A stretch of DNA of 15,599 nt from CAYGWX01 sp964353855 [NCBI: uncultured bacterium] (GCA_964353855.1 CAYGWX010000022.1:8547-24145), one strand, 5' to 3'; positions 7,015 through 13,748 are shown, counted from the first letter of the stretch. Program-made: numbers and translations. The notes: generated by a model not told the origin, from the sequence alone.

Positions 7015-7704
7015 ATGCCCAAAGCCCGCAAGCCCATCCCCTCCGAAGTCGTGGCTGGGAAGATGGATGAGGAGACGATTTTCTCCACGAGGCACGGGAA
7101 GACCTACAGCAAGCGCAATACAAAGCCGAAGCAGCCGAATTCGAAGGCGCAATTGGAGGCCCGGGCGGCTTTTTCGTGGGCGATGCGGCTCTGGCAGCGC
7201 TGGCTGAAGGGTCCCGAGCGGGAGGCTTGGCGGGCGTTTGCGGCCAGGCAGAAGAAGGTGGACCGGGTGACCGGAGGGGTGACGTTTCCGATGGGGCATT
7301 CGGTCTTCATCCGCCATGCGGTGCACTGCCGGAGGGCGGGGTTTGATCCGCCGCGCTTGCCGCCCAAGGGCCTCTCTCCCCAGCCGGTTCCCTTGGGTTT
7401 GAGCCCGAAGGGGAAGGGGTTGTTGCTCAAATGGGATAAGGACGAGGCCGGGGTCTTCGGCAGGCCCGTGAAGGGGGGCGAAGGGGCTTCCCTGCTGAAG
7501 ATGGATATCCGCCTGGCTGTGACCGAGGCCTGGAGGAGGCCTTACGGGAGCCTTTATTCCACAATCGCCATTGTACCCTTCTCTGAGGGCAAATACCTGT
7601 TCTCACCGGTTAAGCCAGGAAAGCATTACTCCTTTGCTTTAAGGGTGTTAACCACTGACGGCCAGGCCAGCCGTCCCTTCCGCACTTCCCTCATCTTGGA
7701 GTAG
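7015..7704 (+). CDS. Hypothetical protein; basic N-terminal region plus possible fibronectin-III-like C-terminus
   Basis: 229 residues, not assigned to a named family. Residues ~1-105 are strongly basic. They read TRHGKTYSKRNTKPKQPNSKAQLEARAAFSWAM and then W-rich segments (LWQRWLKGPEREAWRAFAARQKK), followed by GGVTFPMGHSVFIRHAVH. Uncharacterised bacterial proteins with an 'R-x-x-x-x-P-x-x-P-x-S-x-x-Q-x-x-x-R-x-x-F' stretch then 'AW' repeats show the same layout, as I recall. After a Pro-rich linker (DPPRLPPKGLSPQPVPLG, ~115-132) the rest could form a beta-sandwich of Fn3 type (GLLLKWDKDE ... GKHYSFALRVLTTDGQASRPF). There is no signal peptide and no membrane segment. Composition is GC-rich again, unlike the pseudogene that ends 24 nt upstream. 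The start is the ATG at 7015; no clear ribosome-binding site is present. Confidence 0.65.
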   Translation: MPKARKPIPSEVVAGKMDEETIFSTRHGKTYSKRNTKPKQPNSKAQLEARAAFSWAMRLWQRWLKGPEREAWRAFAARQKKVDRVTGGVTFPMGHSVFIRHAVHCRRAGFDPPRLPPKGLSPQPVPLGLSPKGKGLLLKWDKDEAGVFGRPVKGGEGASLLKMDIRLAVTEAWRRPYGSLYSTIAIVPFSEGKYLFSPVKPGKHYSFALRVLTTDGQASRPFRTSLILE

Positions 7705-7768
7705 TCAAGCCCTGGCGGGGTCCTCCACAAGTGGTCCCGGGATGGGCCCGCAGTGGGCGTGCAAGCAT

Positions 7769-7809
7769 ACTTGAAGCGTAGTTGAAGCCTACTTGAAGCG
7801 GACTTGAAG
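7769..7809. repeat. 11-bp tandem direct repeats (3.7 copies of ACTTGAAGCNN)
   Basis: Units are 7769-7779 ACTTGAAGCGT, 7780-7790 AGTTGAAGCCT, 7791-7801 ACTTGAAGCGG and 7802-7809 ACTTGAAG. The period is exactly 11 bp, about one helical turn, and the core TTGAAG is invariant. It sits in the 338-bp gene-free stretch (7705-8042), roughly 155-195 bp upstream of the predicted ino1 transcription start. Confidence 0.8.
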
Positions 7810-7845
7810 ATGCCAGACGTTTTCCTTCCCTACTCCGTAGGAATA

Positions 7846-7893
7846 GGGGGAGTCTTGGGGTAACCCTCCGCCTTAAGCTGACTGGAATCCCCC
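7846..7893 (+). other. Potential structured RNA/DNA element in the ino1 upstream region
   Basis: GGGGGA (7846-7851) pairs with TCCCCC (7888-7893), and the adjoining GTC (7852-7854) pairs with GAC (7880-7882) across a 5-nt bulge. A small GGG-TAA-CCC hairpin (7858-7866) lies inside. The element is upstream of the predicted ino1 promoter, so it would be transcribed only from further upstream. I do not recognise a riboswitch class; chance pairing in GC-rich DNA is possible. Confidence 0.3.
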
Positions 7894-7921
7894 AGAAATT
7901 GCCGAAGTAGGTTTTTGGAGC

Positions 7922-7948
7922 AAAACCCCTTGACTAAACAGGGGTTTT
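7922..7948 (+). terminator. AAAACCCC-N11-GGGGTTTT hairpin: terminator of the upstream gene or operator of ino1
   Basis: A perfect 8-bp inverted repeat, arms 7922-7929 and 7941-7948, separated by 11 nt. The 3' arm ends in TTTT, followed by CGCAT, so it can act as a short intrinsic terminator for transcripts entering from 7015-7704. Its loop holds the -35 hexamer of the ino1 promoter and its arms flank that hexamer, with centres 19 bp apart, so an operator role is equally possible. Confidence 0.5.
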
Positions 7949-7958
7949 CGCATATAAT
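7930..7958 (+). promoter_or_regulatory. Near-consensus sigma70 promoter for ino1-tmk
   Basis: The -35 is TTGACT (7930-7935) and the -10 is TATAAT (7953-7958), with a 17-bp spacer, so 11 of 12 positions match consensus. Transcription would start near 7965, leaving a ~78-nt leader. It is the strongest promoter match in the window. Confidence 0.85.
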
Positions 7959-7978
7959 GATAAGTTCAACTTATAGGT

Positions 7979-8042
7979 CCCGCCCCCGGGGCGGGGCAGG
8001 AATCATCCCATTGATTAACCCGCGAGGAGGTTAAAGAGGAGC
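7979..8042 (+). promoter_or_regulatory. ino1 leader: GC hairpin and double Shine-Dalgarno
   Basis: The leader holds a compact GC palindrome CCCGCCCC-C-GGGGCGGG at 7979-7995. Two purine ribosome-binding tracts follow: AGGAGG at 8025-8030 (12 nt from the ATG) and GAGGAG at 8036-8041 (only 1 nt from it). The first is at a usable distance; the second is too close for normal initiation. No riboswitch class is recognised. Confidence 0.5.
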
Positions 8043-9131
8043 ATGCCGAAGGTCCGCGTGGCCATCATCGGCGTAGGCAATTGCGCATCGTCGTTCGTCC
8101 AGGGGGTGCACTTCTACCGCAACGCCCGGGAGGGGGACTTCGTGCCCGGGCTGATGCACGTCAACCTCGGCGGGTACCACGTCCGGGACATCGAGTTCTC
8201 GGCCGCGATAGACATCGACAAGAAAAAGGTCGGCAAAGGCCTCTCCGAAGCCATCTTCACCTGGCCGAACAACACGTATAAGTTCTGCGGCGTTCCCAAG
8301 AGCGGGGTCAAGGTCCAGCGGGGCATGACCCACGACGGCTTGGGGTATTATCTCTCCCAGATCATCGAGAAGGCCCCGGGCTCCACGGTGGACATCGTGA
8401 AGCTCCTCAAGGACACCCGGACGGACGTGGTCGTGTCCTACCTTCCGGTGGGCAGCGAAGAAGCCACCAAATGGTACGTGGAGCAGGTCCTGGAGGCCAA
8501 ATGCGCTTTCGTGAACTGCATCCCGGTGTTCATCGCCCGGGAGAAGTACTGGCACAACCGCTTCGTGAAGGCCGGGGTGCCGGTGATCGGGGACGACATC
8601 AAGTCCCAGGTCGGGGCGACCATCACCCATCGGGTCCTGACGCGCCTGTTTCGCGACCGGGGCGTTAAACTCCTCAAGACCTACCAGCTCAACTTCGGGG
8701 GCAACACCGATTTCCTGAACATGCTGGAACGCTCCCGCCTGGAGTCCAAGAAGATCTCCAAGACCAACGCCGTGACCTCGCAGCTGGATTACGTGCTGCC
8801 CAAGGACGACGTCCACGTCGGGCCCTCGGACTACGTGCCTTGGCTCACCGACCGGAAGTTCTGCCACGTGCGCATGGAGGGGCAGACATTCGGAGACGTG
8901 CCCCTGAACCTGGAGATGAAGCTGGAGGTCTGGGACTCGCCCAACTCCGCGGGCGTGGTCATCGACGCCGTGCGCTGCGCCAAGCTGGCCCTGGAGCACA
9001 AGCTCGCGGGCTCGCTCATTGAGCCTTCGTCCTATTTCATGAAGTCCCCGATGGTGCAGTATCCGGACACCCAGGCCCGGGAGCTTGTCGAGCGCTTCAT
9101 CAAGAAGTATGGCAAGAAACGTAAGGCGTAA
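8043..9131 (+). CDS. ino1: Inositol-3-phosphate synthase (myo-inositol-1-phosphate synthase)
   Basis: 362 residues, the length of the short bacterial/archaeal MIPS class (eukaryotic forms exceed 500). It converts D-glucose 6-phosphate to 1D-myo-inositol 3-phosphate with NAD+ as a recycled cofactor, in the cytoplasm, and is the first step to phosphatidylinositol, inositol solutes or inositol-based thiols. Seen: the Rossmann start [12 protein letters not shown] (6-17); [11 protein letters not shown] (183-193); [13 protein letters not shown] (215-227); [10 protein letters not shown] (235-244), holding active-site lysines; and [20 protein letters not shown] (298-317). All are the hallmark MIPS blocks. 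The start at 8043 follows an AGGAGG tract and gives the GxGNCASS motif its normal distance from the N-terminus. It is driven by the near-consensus promoter at 7930-7958. Its stop codon lies in a 7-bp tandem repeat shared with the start of tmk, so the two genes are probably co-transcribed. Confidence 0.95.
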   Translation: MPKVRVAIIGVGNCASSFVQGVHFYRNAREGDFVPGLMHVNLGGYHVRDIEFSAAIDIDKKKVGKGLSEAIFTWPNNTYKFCGVPKSGVKVQRGMTHDGLGYYLSQIIEKAPGSTVDIVKLLKDTRTDVVVSYLPVGSEEATKWYVEQVLEAKCAFVNCIPVFIAREKYWHNRFVKAGVPVIGDDIKSQVGATITHRVLTRLFRDRGVKLLKTYQLNFGGNTDFLNMLERSRLESKKISKTNAVTSQLDYVLPKDDVHVGPSDYVPWLTDRKFCHVRMEGQTFGDVPLNLEMKLEVWDSPNSAGVVIDAVRCAKLALEHKLAGSLIEPSSYFMKSPMVQYPDTQARELVERFIKKYGKKRKA

Positions 9132-9149
9132 GGCGTGAGGCGTGAGGCG
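9124..9149. repeat. 7-bp tandem repeat (AGGCGTR) at the ino1/tmk junction
   Basis: Units are AGGCGTA (9124-9130), AGGCGTG (9131-9137), AGGCGTG (9138-9144) and a partial AGGCG (9145-9149). The tract contains the ino1 TAA stop (9129-9131) and the tmk GTG start (9135-9137). Seven is not a multiple of three, so a change in copy number would change the reading frame across the junction. Confidence 0.8.
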
Positions 9150-9779
9150 GACCGGGGACTGTTTGTTACGTTCGAAGGGATCGAGGGGTGCGGCAAAACC
9201 ACCCAGGCCCGGCGGCTCTACCGCTTTTTGAAGAATAAAGGCATTCCCTGCCTCCTGACCAAAGAGCCGGGGGGAACGAAGCGGGCCAGGTCGTTGCGCA
9301 CGATCCTTTTGGCGCCCCGGGGGGAGAAACTTTCCGGGGTCGCGGAAGTGTTCCTGTATTTAGCCGACCGGGCCCAGCACGTGGAGGAAGTCATCCGGCC
9401 CGCCCTGCGGGCGGGAAAGGTCGTGCTCTGCGACCGGTACAGCGACGCCACCTTCGCCTACCAGGGCGGGGGGCGGGGGCATCCCATGAAGATGCTCCGG
9501 GAGATGGACCGCCTGGCCACAGGGGGGGTCCGGCCGGCTCTCACGTTCCTCCTGGATGTGCCGGTGGGGGTCGGGCTTTCCCGGGCCCGGAAGCGGCACC
9601 GGGGACAAGACCGCATCGAGGGGGAGTCCATCCGGTTCCACGAAAAGGTGAGGAAGGCCTATCTCGGGCTGGGGAATAACTCGCGGGGCAGGACGGTAAT
9701 CCTCGAAGGGACCAGGCCGATTCGGGAGATTCAGAAGATCATTCGCGAGCAAGTCGCTTTACGGTTAGCGAAATCATGA
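9135..9779 (+). CDS. tmk: Thymidylate kinase
   Basis: 214 residues, normal for bacterial dTMP kinase. It phosphorylates dTMP to dTDP with ATP, an essential cytoplasmic step of dTTP synthesis. Seen: the P-loop FEGIEGCGKTTQ (13-24); EPGGT (44-48), a dTMP-binding motif; the DRY motif D100-R101-Y102 in VVLCDRYSDATFAYQGGGRG; and a lysine/arginine-rich lid RARKRHRGQDRIEGE (150-164). The start codon is inferred to be GTG 9135, because no ATG lies before the P-loop and the frame has no other good start; only 8 residues then precede the strand leading to the P-loop. There is a 3-nt gap after the ino1 stop, and both lie in the 7-bp repeat, which suggests translational coupling. It ends 21 nt before a small membrane-protein gene. 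Confidence 0.93.
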   Translation: MRREADRGLFVTFEGIEGCGKTTQARRLYRFLKNKGIPCLLTKEPGGTKRARSLRTILLAPRGEKLSGVAEVFLYLADRAQHVEEVIRPALRAGKVVLCDRYSDATFAYQGGGRGHPMKMLREMDRLATGGVRPALTFLLDVPVGVGLSRARKRHRGQDRIEGESIRFHEKVRKAYLGLGNNSRGRTVILEGTRPIREIQKIIREQVALRLAKS

Positions 9780-9800
9780 GCTAAAAAGGGGAGGGGAGCC

Positions 9801-10073
9801 ATGCCGATCCTGCTGATGGTGTTTGTGGGGCTCTTGGCCGTTGTCGTCATCTCCGTGGCGATCGTTTATATCTTTGCTTTCTTCAATATCAACCTGGCCC
9901 AGCATCCCTGGGCGGTCCTGGTGGCCTTTCTCCTCTTCCTCCTCGGCGTCCTGTTCGTCTACTGGGGGAAGGCTCGGCTTCGGGCCCAACGAGGCCTGGT
10001 GACCGACGCCCGGTCCATCAAGCGGGAGGATGACCGCCGGATCCCGGGCAGGCATCCTATGGGAAGGAAATAG
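9801..10073 (+). CDS. Small two-TM inner-membrane protein, unknown function
   Basis: 90 residues. Two hydrophobic helices are evident, ~2-28 (ILLMVFVGLLAVVVISVAIVYIFAFF) and ~37-57 (PWAVLVAFLLFLLGVLFVYWG). They are followed by a basic cytoplasmic-type tail (KARLRAQRGLVTDARSIKRE ... RHPMGRK), fitting an inner-membrane hairpin with a cytosolic C-terminus. It is preceded by a strong purine tract AGGGGAGGGGAG ending 2-3 nt before the ATG. No family recognised. It sits between tmk and the ctp protease with short gaps on both sides, so it is probably part of the same transcription unit; a role in assembly or scaffolding of the protease is conceivable but only positional. Confidence 0.7.
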   Translation: MPILLMVFVGLLAVVVISVAIVYIFAFFNINLAQHPWAVLVAFLLFLLGVLFVYWGKARLRAQRGLVTDARSIKREDDRRIPGRHPMGRK

Positions 10074-10125
10074 CCTTTTAAATCGAAGATCCGATAAATC
10101 ATCCAATGGAAAACTCATTACCACG

Positions 10126-10131
10126 AAAGGA
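10126..10131 (+). promoter_or_regulatory. Ribosome-binding site that fixes the ctp start
   Basis: AAAGGA, 7 nt before the ATG at 10139. An earlier in-frame ATG at 10106 has no such site and would put a charged 11-residue extension (MENSLPRKDVL) in front of the signal anchor, so the later start is preferred. Confidence 0.7.
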
Positions 10132-10138
10132 TGTCTTG

Positions 10139-11716
10139 ATGTTCACGAGGAGACGCTTCGCAGGCCTCTTGACCGTGCTCATCCTGGCCAGCCTGCTTCT
10201 GGGCGGGTGGGTCGGAAACCGGGTCCACGCGGCCCGGGACACGGCCTACGAGAACCTGCGCCTGTTCAACGACGTATTCAACAACGTCATGGCCAAGTAC
10301 GTGGAGGCGGTGGAGCCCCAGAAACTCATCTTCGGGGCCATCCGGGGGATGCTGGGGACCCTGGACCCCCACACCCAGTTCTTGGACCCGGACGAGTACA
10401 AGGACCTGATGGTCGGCACCCATGGCTCCTACGGCGGCTTGGGGATCCAGATTTCGGTGAGGGACGAGGTCCTGACCGTGATCGCCCCGATCGAGGGGAG
10501 CCCGGCATACCGGGCCGGGATCCTGGCCGGGGACCAGATCGTAAAGATCAACGCCAAGTCCACCAAGGGCATCACGGAGCAGGACGCCATGAAGCAGCTC
10601 CGCGGGCCCAAAGGGACCCAGGTGACCCTCTCGATCCAGCGCGAGGGGTTGCCCGAGGCCTCGGATTACACCCTGACCCGGGACGTGATCAACCTGGAGA
10701 GCATCTCGTATGCCGGGATCGTGAAGCCGGGGATCGGGTATGTCCGGCTGGCCAGTTTCTCGGAGAAAGCCGGGGAGGAGGTCAGCCAGGCCATCGACAG
10801 CTTGGAGCACGTGGGGATGAAGTCCCTGATCCTTGACCTGCGGGGGAACCCGGGCGGGCTCCTGGCCCAGGCGGTTTCGGTCACGGAGAACTTCCTGGAA
10901 AAGGGCCAGCGGGTGGTGTTCACCAGGGGCCGGCTTCAGGACGCCAACAAGGAATACTTCATCGACCGCGGCACGAAGTACGGGAAGTACCCCCTGGTCG
11001 TGCTGGTGGACCAGGGCAGCGCCAGCGCCTCGGAGATCGTGGCCGGCTCAGTCCAGGACTGGGACCGGGGCCTGATCATCGGAAAGCCCTCCTTCGGGAA
11101 GGGGTCGGTGCAGACCGTGGTCCAGCTGCCCGAAGAGAGCGCCCTGAAGCTGACCACGGCCAAGTATTACACTCCGTCCGGACGGTGCATCCACAAGGAC
11201 AACGGTCAGGGCGAAGAGGAGGACACGACCCAAGCCAAAGCTCCGGATAAATCCGCGGCAAAGAAGGACCTCTTCTACACGCTGGGCGGGCTGAAGCGAA
11301 CGGTGTACGGTGGCGGGGGGATCACCCCGGACATCGCGGTGGAGAACCAGACCCTCAACAAGTTCTCCCAGGGGCTGGCCCGCTATTTCTTCGGGTATGC
11401 CGTGAAGTATGCCTCGGCCCACAAGGGGTTAGGCCGGAACTTCACGGTCACGGACGAGATGGTGGAGAACTTCAGGAAGTACCTCACCGAGAAGAAGGTG
11501 ACCTTCACGCCCGAGGACTTCAAGGCCAACGAGGACTATATCCGGTTCGGGATCCGCTTCTCCCTGATGTCCAACCTGTTCGGGGACAAGGCGACCTACG
11601 CCAGCGGGATCCGCTTCGAGAAGGACAATCAGTTCCAGAAGGCCGTGGAGGTTCTGGCGAAGGCCAGGACCCTTGGCGATCTGTTGGCTTTGGGCATCCC
11701 TTCGGAGAAGAAATAA
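10139..11716 (+). CDS. S41-family C-terminal processing protease (CtpA/Prc type)
   Basis: 525 residues from the preferred start. The N-terminus MFTRRRFAGLLTVLILASLLLGGWVG is a signal peptide or anchor, placing the enzyme in the periplasm. The order is an N-terminal helical region (FNDVFNNVMAKYVEAV), a PDZ domain (~95-175, with YGGLGIQI and AGDQIVKIN), then the S41 protease core. Catalytic residues are S296 in GSASASE, K321 in SFGKG and Q325; the spacing S+25=K and K+4=Q equals that in CtpB of Bacillus (S309, K334, Q338). The family degrades or trims proteins from their C-terminal end. After the core an acidic/lysine segment (DNGQGEEEDTTQAKAPDKS) and a ~130-residue C-terminal helical extension are present, longer than minimal CtpA. 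Substrates are unknown. It is followed by a response regulator gene 75 nt downstream. Confidence 0.93.
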   Translation: MFTRRRFAGLLTVLILASLLLGGWVGNRVHAARDTAYENLRLFNDVFNNVMAKYVEAVEPQKLIFGAIRGMLGTLDPHTQFLDPDEYKDLMVGTHGSYGGLGIQISVRDEVLTVIAPIEGSPAYRAGILAGDQIVKINAKSTKGITEQDAMKQLRGPKGTQVTLSIQREGLPEASDYTLTRDVINLESISYAGIVKPGIGYVRLASFSEKAGEEVSQAIDSLEHVGMKSLILDLRGNPGGLLAQAVSVTENFLEKGQRVVFTRGRLQDANKEYFIDRGTKYGKYPLVVLVDQGSASASEIVAGSVQDWDRGLIIGKPSFGKGSVQTVVQLPEESALKLTTAKYYTPSGRCIHKDNGQGEEEDTTQAKAPDKSAAKKDLFYTLGGLKRTVYGGGGITPDIAVENQTLNKFSQGLARYFFGYAVKYASAHKGLGRNFTVTDEMVENFRKYLTEKKVTFTPEDFKANEDYIRFGIRFSLMSNLFGDKATYASGIRFEKDNQFQKAVEVLAKARTLGDLLALGIPSEKK

Positions 11717-11791
11717 CCGGAGGACGGGTTTCCCCTTGGGGATTCCGGCATTCCGTTTGAACGAGTTGAAGAGGGATTAGGAGGCGTCGGA

Positions 11792-12439
11792 GTGGCGGAG
11801 ACCAAGAGGATCCTGGTGGTGGAAGATGACCCCGTGGCGCTGACCATCCTGGACAGCATCCTCTCCGGGGAGGGCTACGAGGTGTTCCGAGCCCGGGATG
11901 GGGAGGAGGGCTTGTTCCAGGCCAGGGAGAGCTCCCGGATGCCGGACCTGATCCTCGCCGACATCATGATGCCGGTCATGGATGGGTACGAGATGCGCGT
12001 CGCGCTCCAGGCCGATTTTATGACCCGGAGGATCCCCTTCATCTTCGTCACCGCCCAGACCGGGCGGGCGGACAAGGCCAAGGCCTTCGGCCTGGGGGCC
12101 CACCGTTACCTGACCAAGCCCTTTACCAAGGAGGAGGTCCTGGGGGCCGTGCAGGCGGCCCTGGCGGATGCCGGGACCCGCGACCGCCTGGCCACCCTGC
12201 CGGACTCCGGGCACTCCGGGAGCCTCAGCGACACGTCCCTGTACAGTCTGCTGGACCTTTTTTATGTCAAGCAGTGGAGCGGCCGGATCGAGATCCGCTC
12301 CCGGGAGATGAAAGGCCGGCTGCGGTTCGAGAAGGGTGAGCCCGTGGAATCCGATATCGGATGGGGGAACAACTGGACGGCCCTGGAGGAAATGCTCGCT
12401 TGGAGGGACGGGACGTTCGAGATGGAAAGAGCCTCATAA
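11792..12439 (+). CDS. Response regulator receiver protein with C-terminal DUF4388 domain
   Basis: 215 residues. The receiver domain is ~4-125: acidic pocket E11-D12-D13, phosphoacceptor D57 in LILADIMMPVMDGYE, T87 in FIFVTAQ and K109 in YLTKPF, the complete functional set. Residues ~143-214 match the DUF4388 (PATAN-like) pattern: GSLSDTSLYSLLDLFYVKQWSGRIEI...GRLRFEKGEPVESDIG...ALEEMLAWRDGTFEM. There is no DNA-binding domain, so output is probably protein-protein interaction, as proposed for this domain in gliding, polarity and chemosensory regulation. The GTG start at 11792 is chosen for the AGGAGG at 11779-11784, 7 nt upstream. No cognate kinase is adjacent; the PAS protein at 14421 is the only signalling protein nearby. 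Confidence 0.92.
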   Translation: MAETKRILVVEDDPVALTILDSILSGEGYEVFRARDGEEGLFQARESSRMPDLILADIMMPVMDGYEMRVALQADFMTRRIPFIFVTAQTGRADKAKAFGLGAHRYLTKPFTKEEVLGAVQAALADAGTRDRLATLPDSGHSGSLSDTSLYSLLDLFYVKQWSGRIEIRSREMKGRLRFEKGEPVESDIGWGNNWTALEEMLAWRDGTFEMERAS

Positions 12440-12482
12440 CCCCGGGCAAAGGCCAAAGGCTATTGCCGGATTGGACAAAAGA

Positions 12483-12508
12483 GGTCCCGACCCCCTTGGG
12501 TCGGGATC
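12483..12508 (+). terminator. Putative terminator hairpin after the response regulator
   Basis: TCCCGACCC (12485-12493), loop CCTT, GGGTCGGGA (12498-12506): a perfect 9-bp GC-rich stem, extendable by a G-T and a G-C pair. The 3' flank (TCGTCGTTGGT) is only weakly T-rich, so it may be a pause/stabiliser hairpin instead of a classical terminator. It separates the response regulator from the sod operon. Confidence 0.5.
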
Positions 12509-12678
12509 GTCGTTGGTAGTGAGGAAGGGTTAAAAAACGTAGTTCCGGGAGGCTTCCGACCTCCTGCCTTCCGGGTTGGAGAGGCGGGAACTTTGTCGCG
12601 GAGAGGCGTGTTTTAATATTACGCAAGATACTATATGATAAGTCGTTACGGAAACACACCCAATAAAAGGAGGTCGTC

Positions 12679-13278
12679 ATGGCTCATGAGGTGAAGAAGT
12701 TCCCCCTGGAAGGGAAGCTGGATGGGATCAGCGATTCCCAGCTCTCGCAGCACTGGGACACGCTGTACGCCGGGTACGTGAACAAGCTGAACGAGATCGA
12801 GACCGGGCTCGAGACCGCGGACCGGTCCAAGGCCAACGGGGTGTACTCCGCCTTCGGGGAGATGAAGCGGGAGGAGACCTTCGCCCTGAACGGGACCGTG
12901 CTCCACGAGCTGTACTTCGGGAACCTCGGCGGAAAGGGCGGCCCGGCCGCGGGCAAGTTCGGGGACCTGGTGAAGAAGGACTTCGGAACCTGGGAGAAGT
13001 TCCTGGAGGACTTCAAGGCCTGCGGGATCGTGGCCCGGGGCTGGGTCCTCTCGGCCTATTCGCTCTACGACAACAAACTGCACAACTACACCCTGGACAC
13101 CCACCACTTTCACGTTCCGGTGATGTGCATCCCGCTTTTAGTGTTGGACACCTACGAGCACGCCTACTTCGTGGACTACGGGGTGAAGCGGGCCCCGTAC
13201 CTGGACGCGTTCCTCAAGAACGTGAGCTGGGACGTTGTCAACGAGCGGATGAAGTGGGTGGAGAAGCTCGCGAGGTAG
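12679..13278 (+). CDS. Iron/manganese superoxide dismutase
   Basis: 199 residues. It converts superoxide to oxygen and hydrogen peroxide; no signal peptide, so cytoplasmic. Metal ligands by motif are H25 (QLSQHW), H76 ([12 protein letters not shown]), D157 and H161 ([13 protein letters not shown]); gateway Tyr is Y33. It belongs to the 'HELYFGNL' subgroup in which the usual NHxxxW around ligand two is replaced. The residue that separates Fe from Mn enzymes at the position four before H76 is Gly72, and the outer-sphere Gln of MnSOD seems to be replaced by His in THHFHVP (142-147), so metal use cannot be called. The start is supported by a very good site, AAGGAGGT at 12667-12674. A weak TATGAT -10 (12634-12639) with poor -35 is the only promoter candidate seen. 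It is the first gene of the sod-prx-prxU operon; the next ORF starts 2 nt after its stop. Confidence 0.93.
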   Translation: MAHEVKKFPLEGKLDGISDSQLSQHWDTLYAGYVNKLNEIETGLETADRSKANGVYSAFGEMKREETFALNGTVLHELYFGNLGGKGGPAAGKFGDLVKKDFGTWEKFLEDFKACGIVARGWVLSAYSLYDNKLHNYTLDTHHFHVPVMCIPLLVLDTYEHAYFVDYGVKRAPYLDAFLKNVSWDVVNERMKWVEKLAR

Positions 13279-13280
13279 CC

Positions 13281-13748
13281 ATGGGAAAGACGCATCTCAA
13301 AATCGGTGACAAGGCCCCGGAGTTCACCCTCAAGTCCCATGACGGGAAAGAGGTGAAGCTTTCGGATTTTAAAGGCAGGAAGCACGTGGTGCTAGCTTTC
13401 TATCCGGCCTGCTTCACCGGGGTCTGCACCACCCAGATGAAGAACTACCAGAACGATCTGGCCAAGTTCGAGGCCGCCGGGGCCCAGATTTTGGGGGTCT
13501 CCACGGACACCAGCTTCACCCAGAAAGCCTGGGCGGACAGCTTGGAAGGGATAACCTTTCACCTTCTCTCGGACTTCCATCCCCAGGGAGAGGTGGCCGG
13601 GAAGTACGGCATCTACCAGGAGGACGGGCTGAATGATAGGGTCATTTTCATGATCGGCAAAGATGGCCTCGTGAAGTTCATCCAAGACCAGGAGCGCTCC
13701 ACAGTCCCGGACAACGTGGTGACCCTGGAAGTCTTGAAGAAACTTTAA
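13281..13748 (+). CDS. Peroxiredoxin (AhpC/TSA family, Cys form)
   Basis: 155 residues from the ATG at 13281, 2 nt after the sod stop; a longer upstream reading would overlap sod and is not credible. It is a cytoplasmic thiol peroxidase that reduces hydrogen peroxide or organic peroxides. The thioredoxin fold is evident: [24 protein letters not shown] at the front, then [17 protein letters not shown] with peroxidatic C49 in the P-x3-T-x-x-C motif. A second cysteine, C44, lies five residues before C49, an unusual place for a resolving cysteine; no other Cys is present, so it is either 1-Cys or forms a C44-C49 disulfide. [22 protein letters not shown] matches the AhpE/1-Cys-like branch. About half its positions are identical by eye to the product of the next gene, so the two are tandem paralogues. 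Confidence 0.93.
   Translation: MGKTHLKIGDKAPEFTLKSHDGKEVKLSDFKGRKHVVLAFYPACFTGVCTTQMKNYQNDLAKFEAAGAQILGVSTDTSFTQKAWADSLEGITFHLLSDFHPQGEVAGKYGIYQEDGLNDRVIFMIGKDGLVKFIQDQERSTVPDNVVTLEVLKKL

Noticed and set aside
7769-7809. Tandem repeats as a CRISPR array
   Set aside because: The units are 11 bp and contiguous, without spacers, and no cas genes are present.
8031-8999. 322-codon minus-strand open frame over ino1
   Set aside because: Shadow of the codon-biased + strand gene; low-complexity His/Val/Gly-rich translation with no motif.
10106-10138. Earlier ATG for the ctp protease
   Set aside because: No ribosome-binding site, and it would place a charged extension before the signal anchor; ATG 10139 has AAAGGA 7 nt upstream.
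10030-10836. 268-codon + strand frame overlapping ctp in another phase
   Set aside because: Pro/Gly/Arg-rich translation typical of a GC-rich off-frame; the overlapping frame has the complete S41 catalytic set.
12540-12600. Possible riboswitch in the sod leader (complementary GTTCC/GGAAC arms)
   Set aside because: Only a few pairs form with poor inner pairing, and no known riboswitch core is recognisable.
13125-13748. Longer start for the first peroxiredoxin inside sod
   Set aside because: The first ~50 residues would be read out of frame from the sod coding sequence and resemble no peroxiredoxin; ATG 13281 gives the normal N-terminus.
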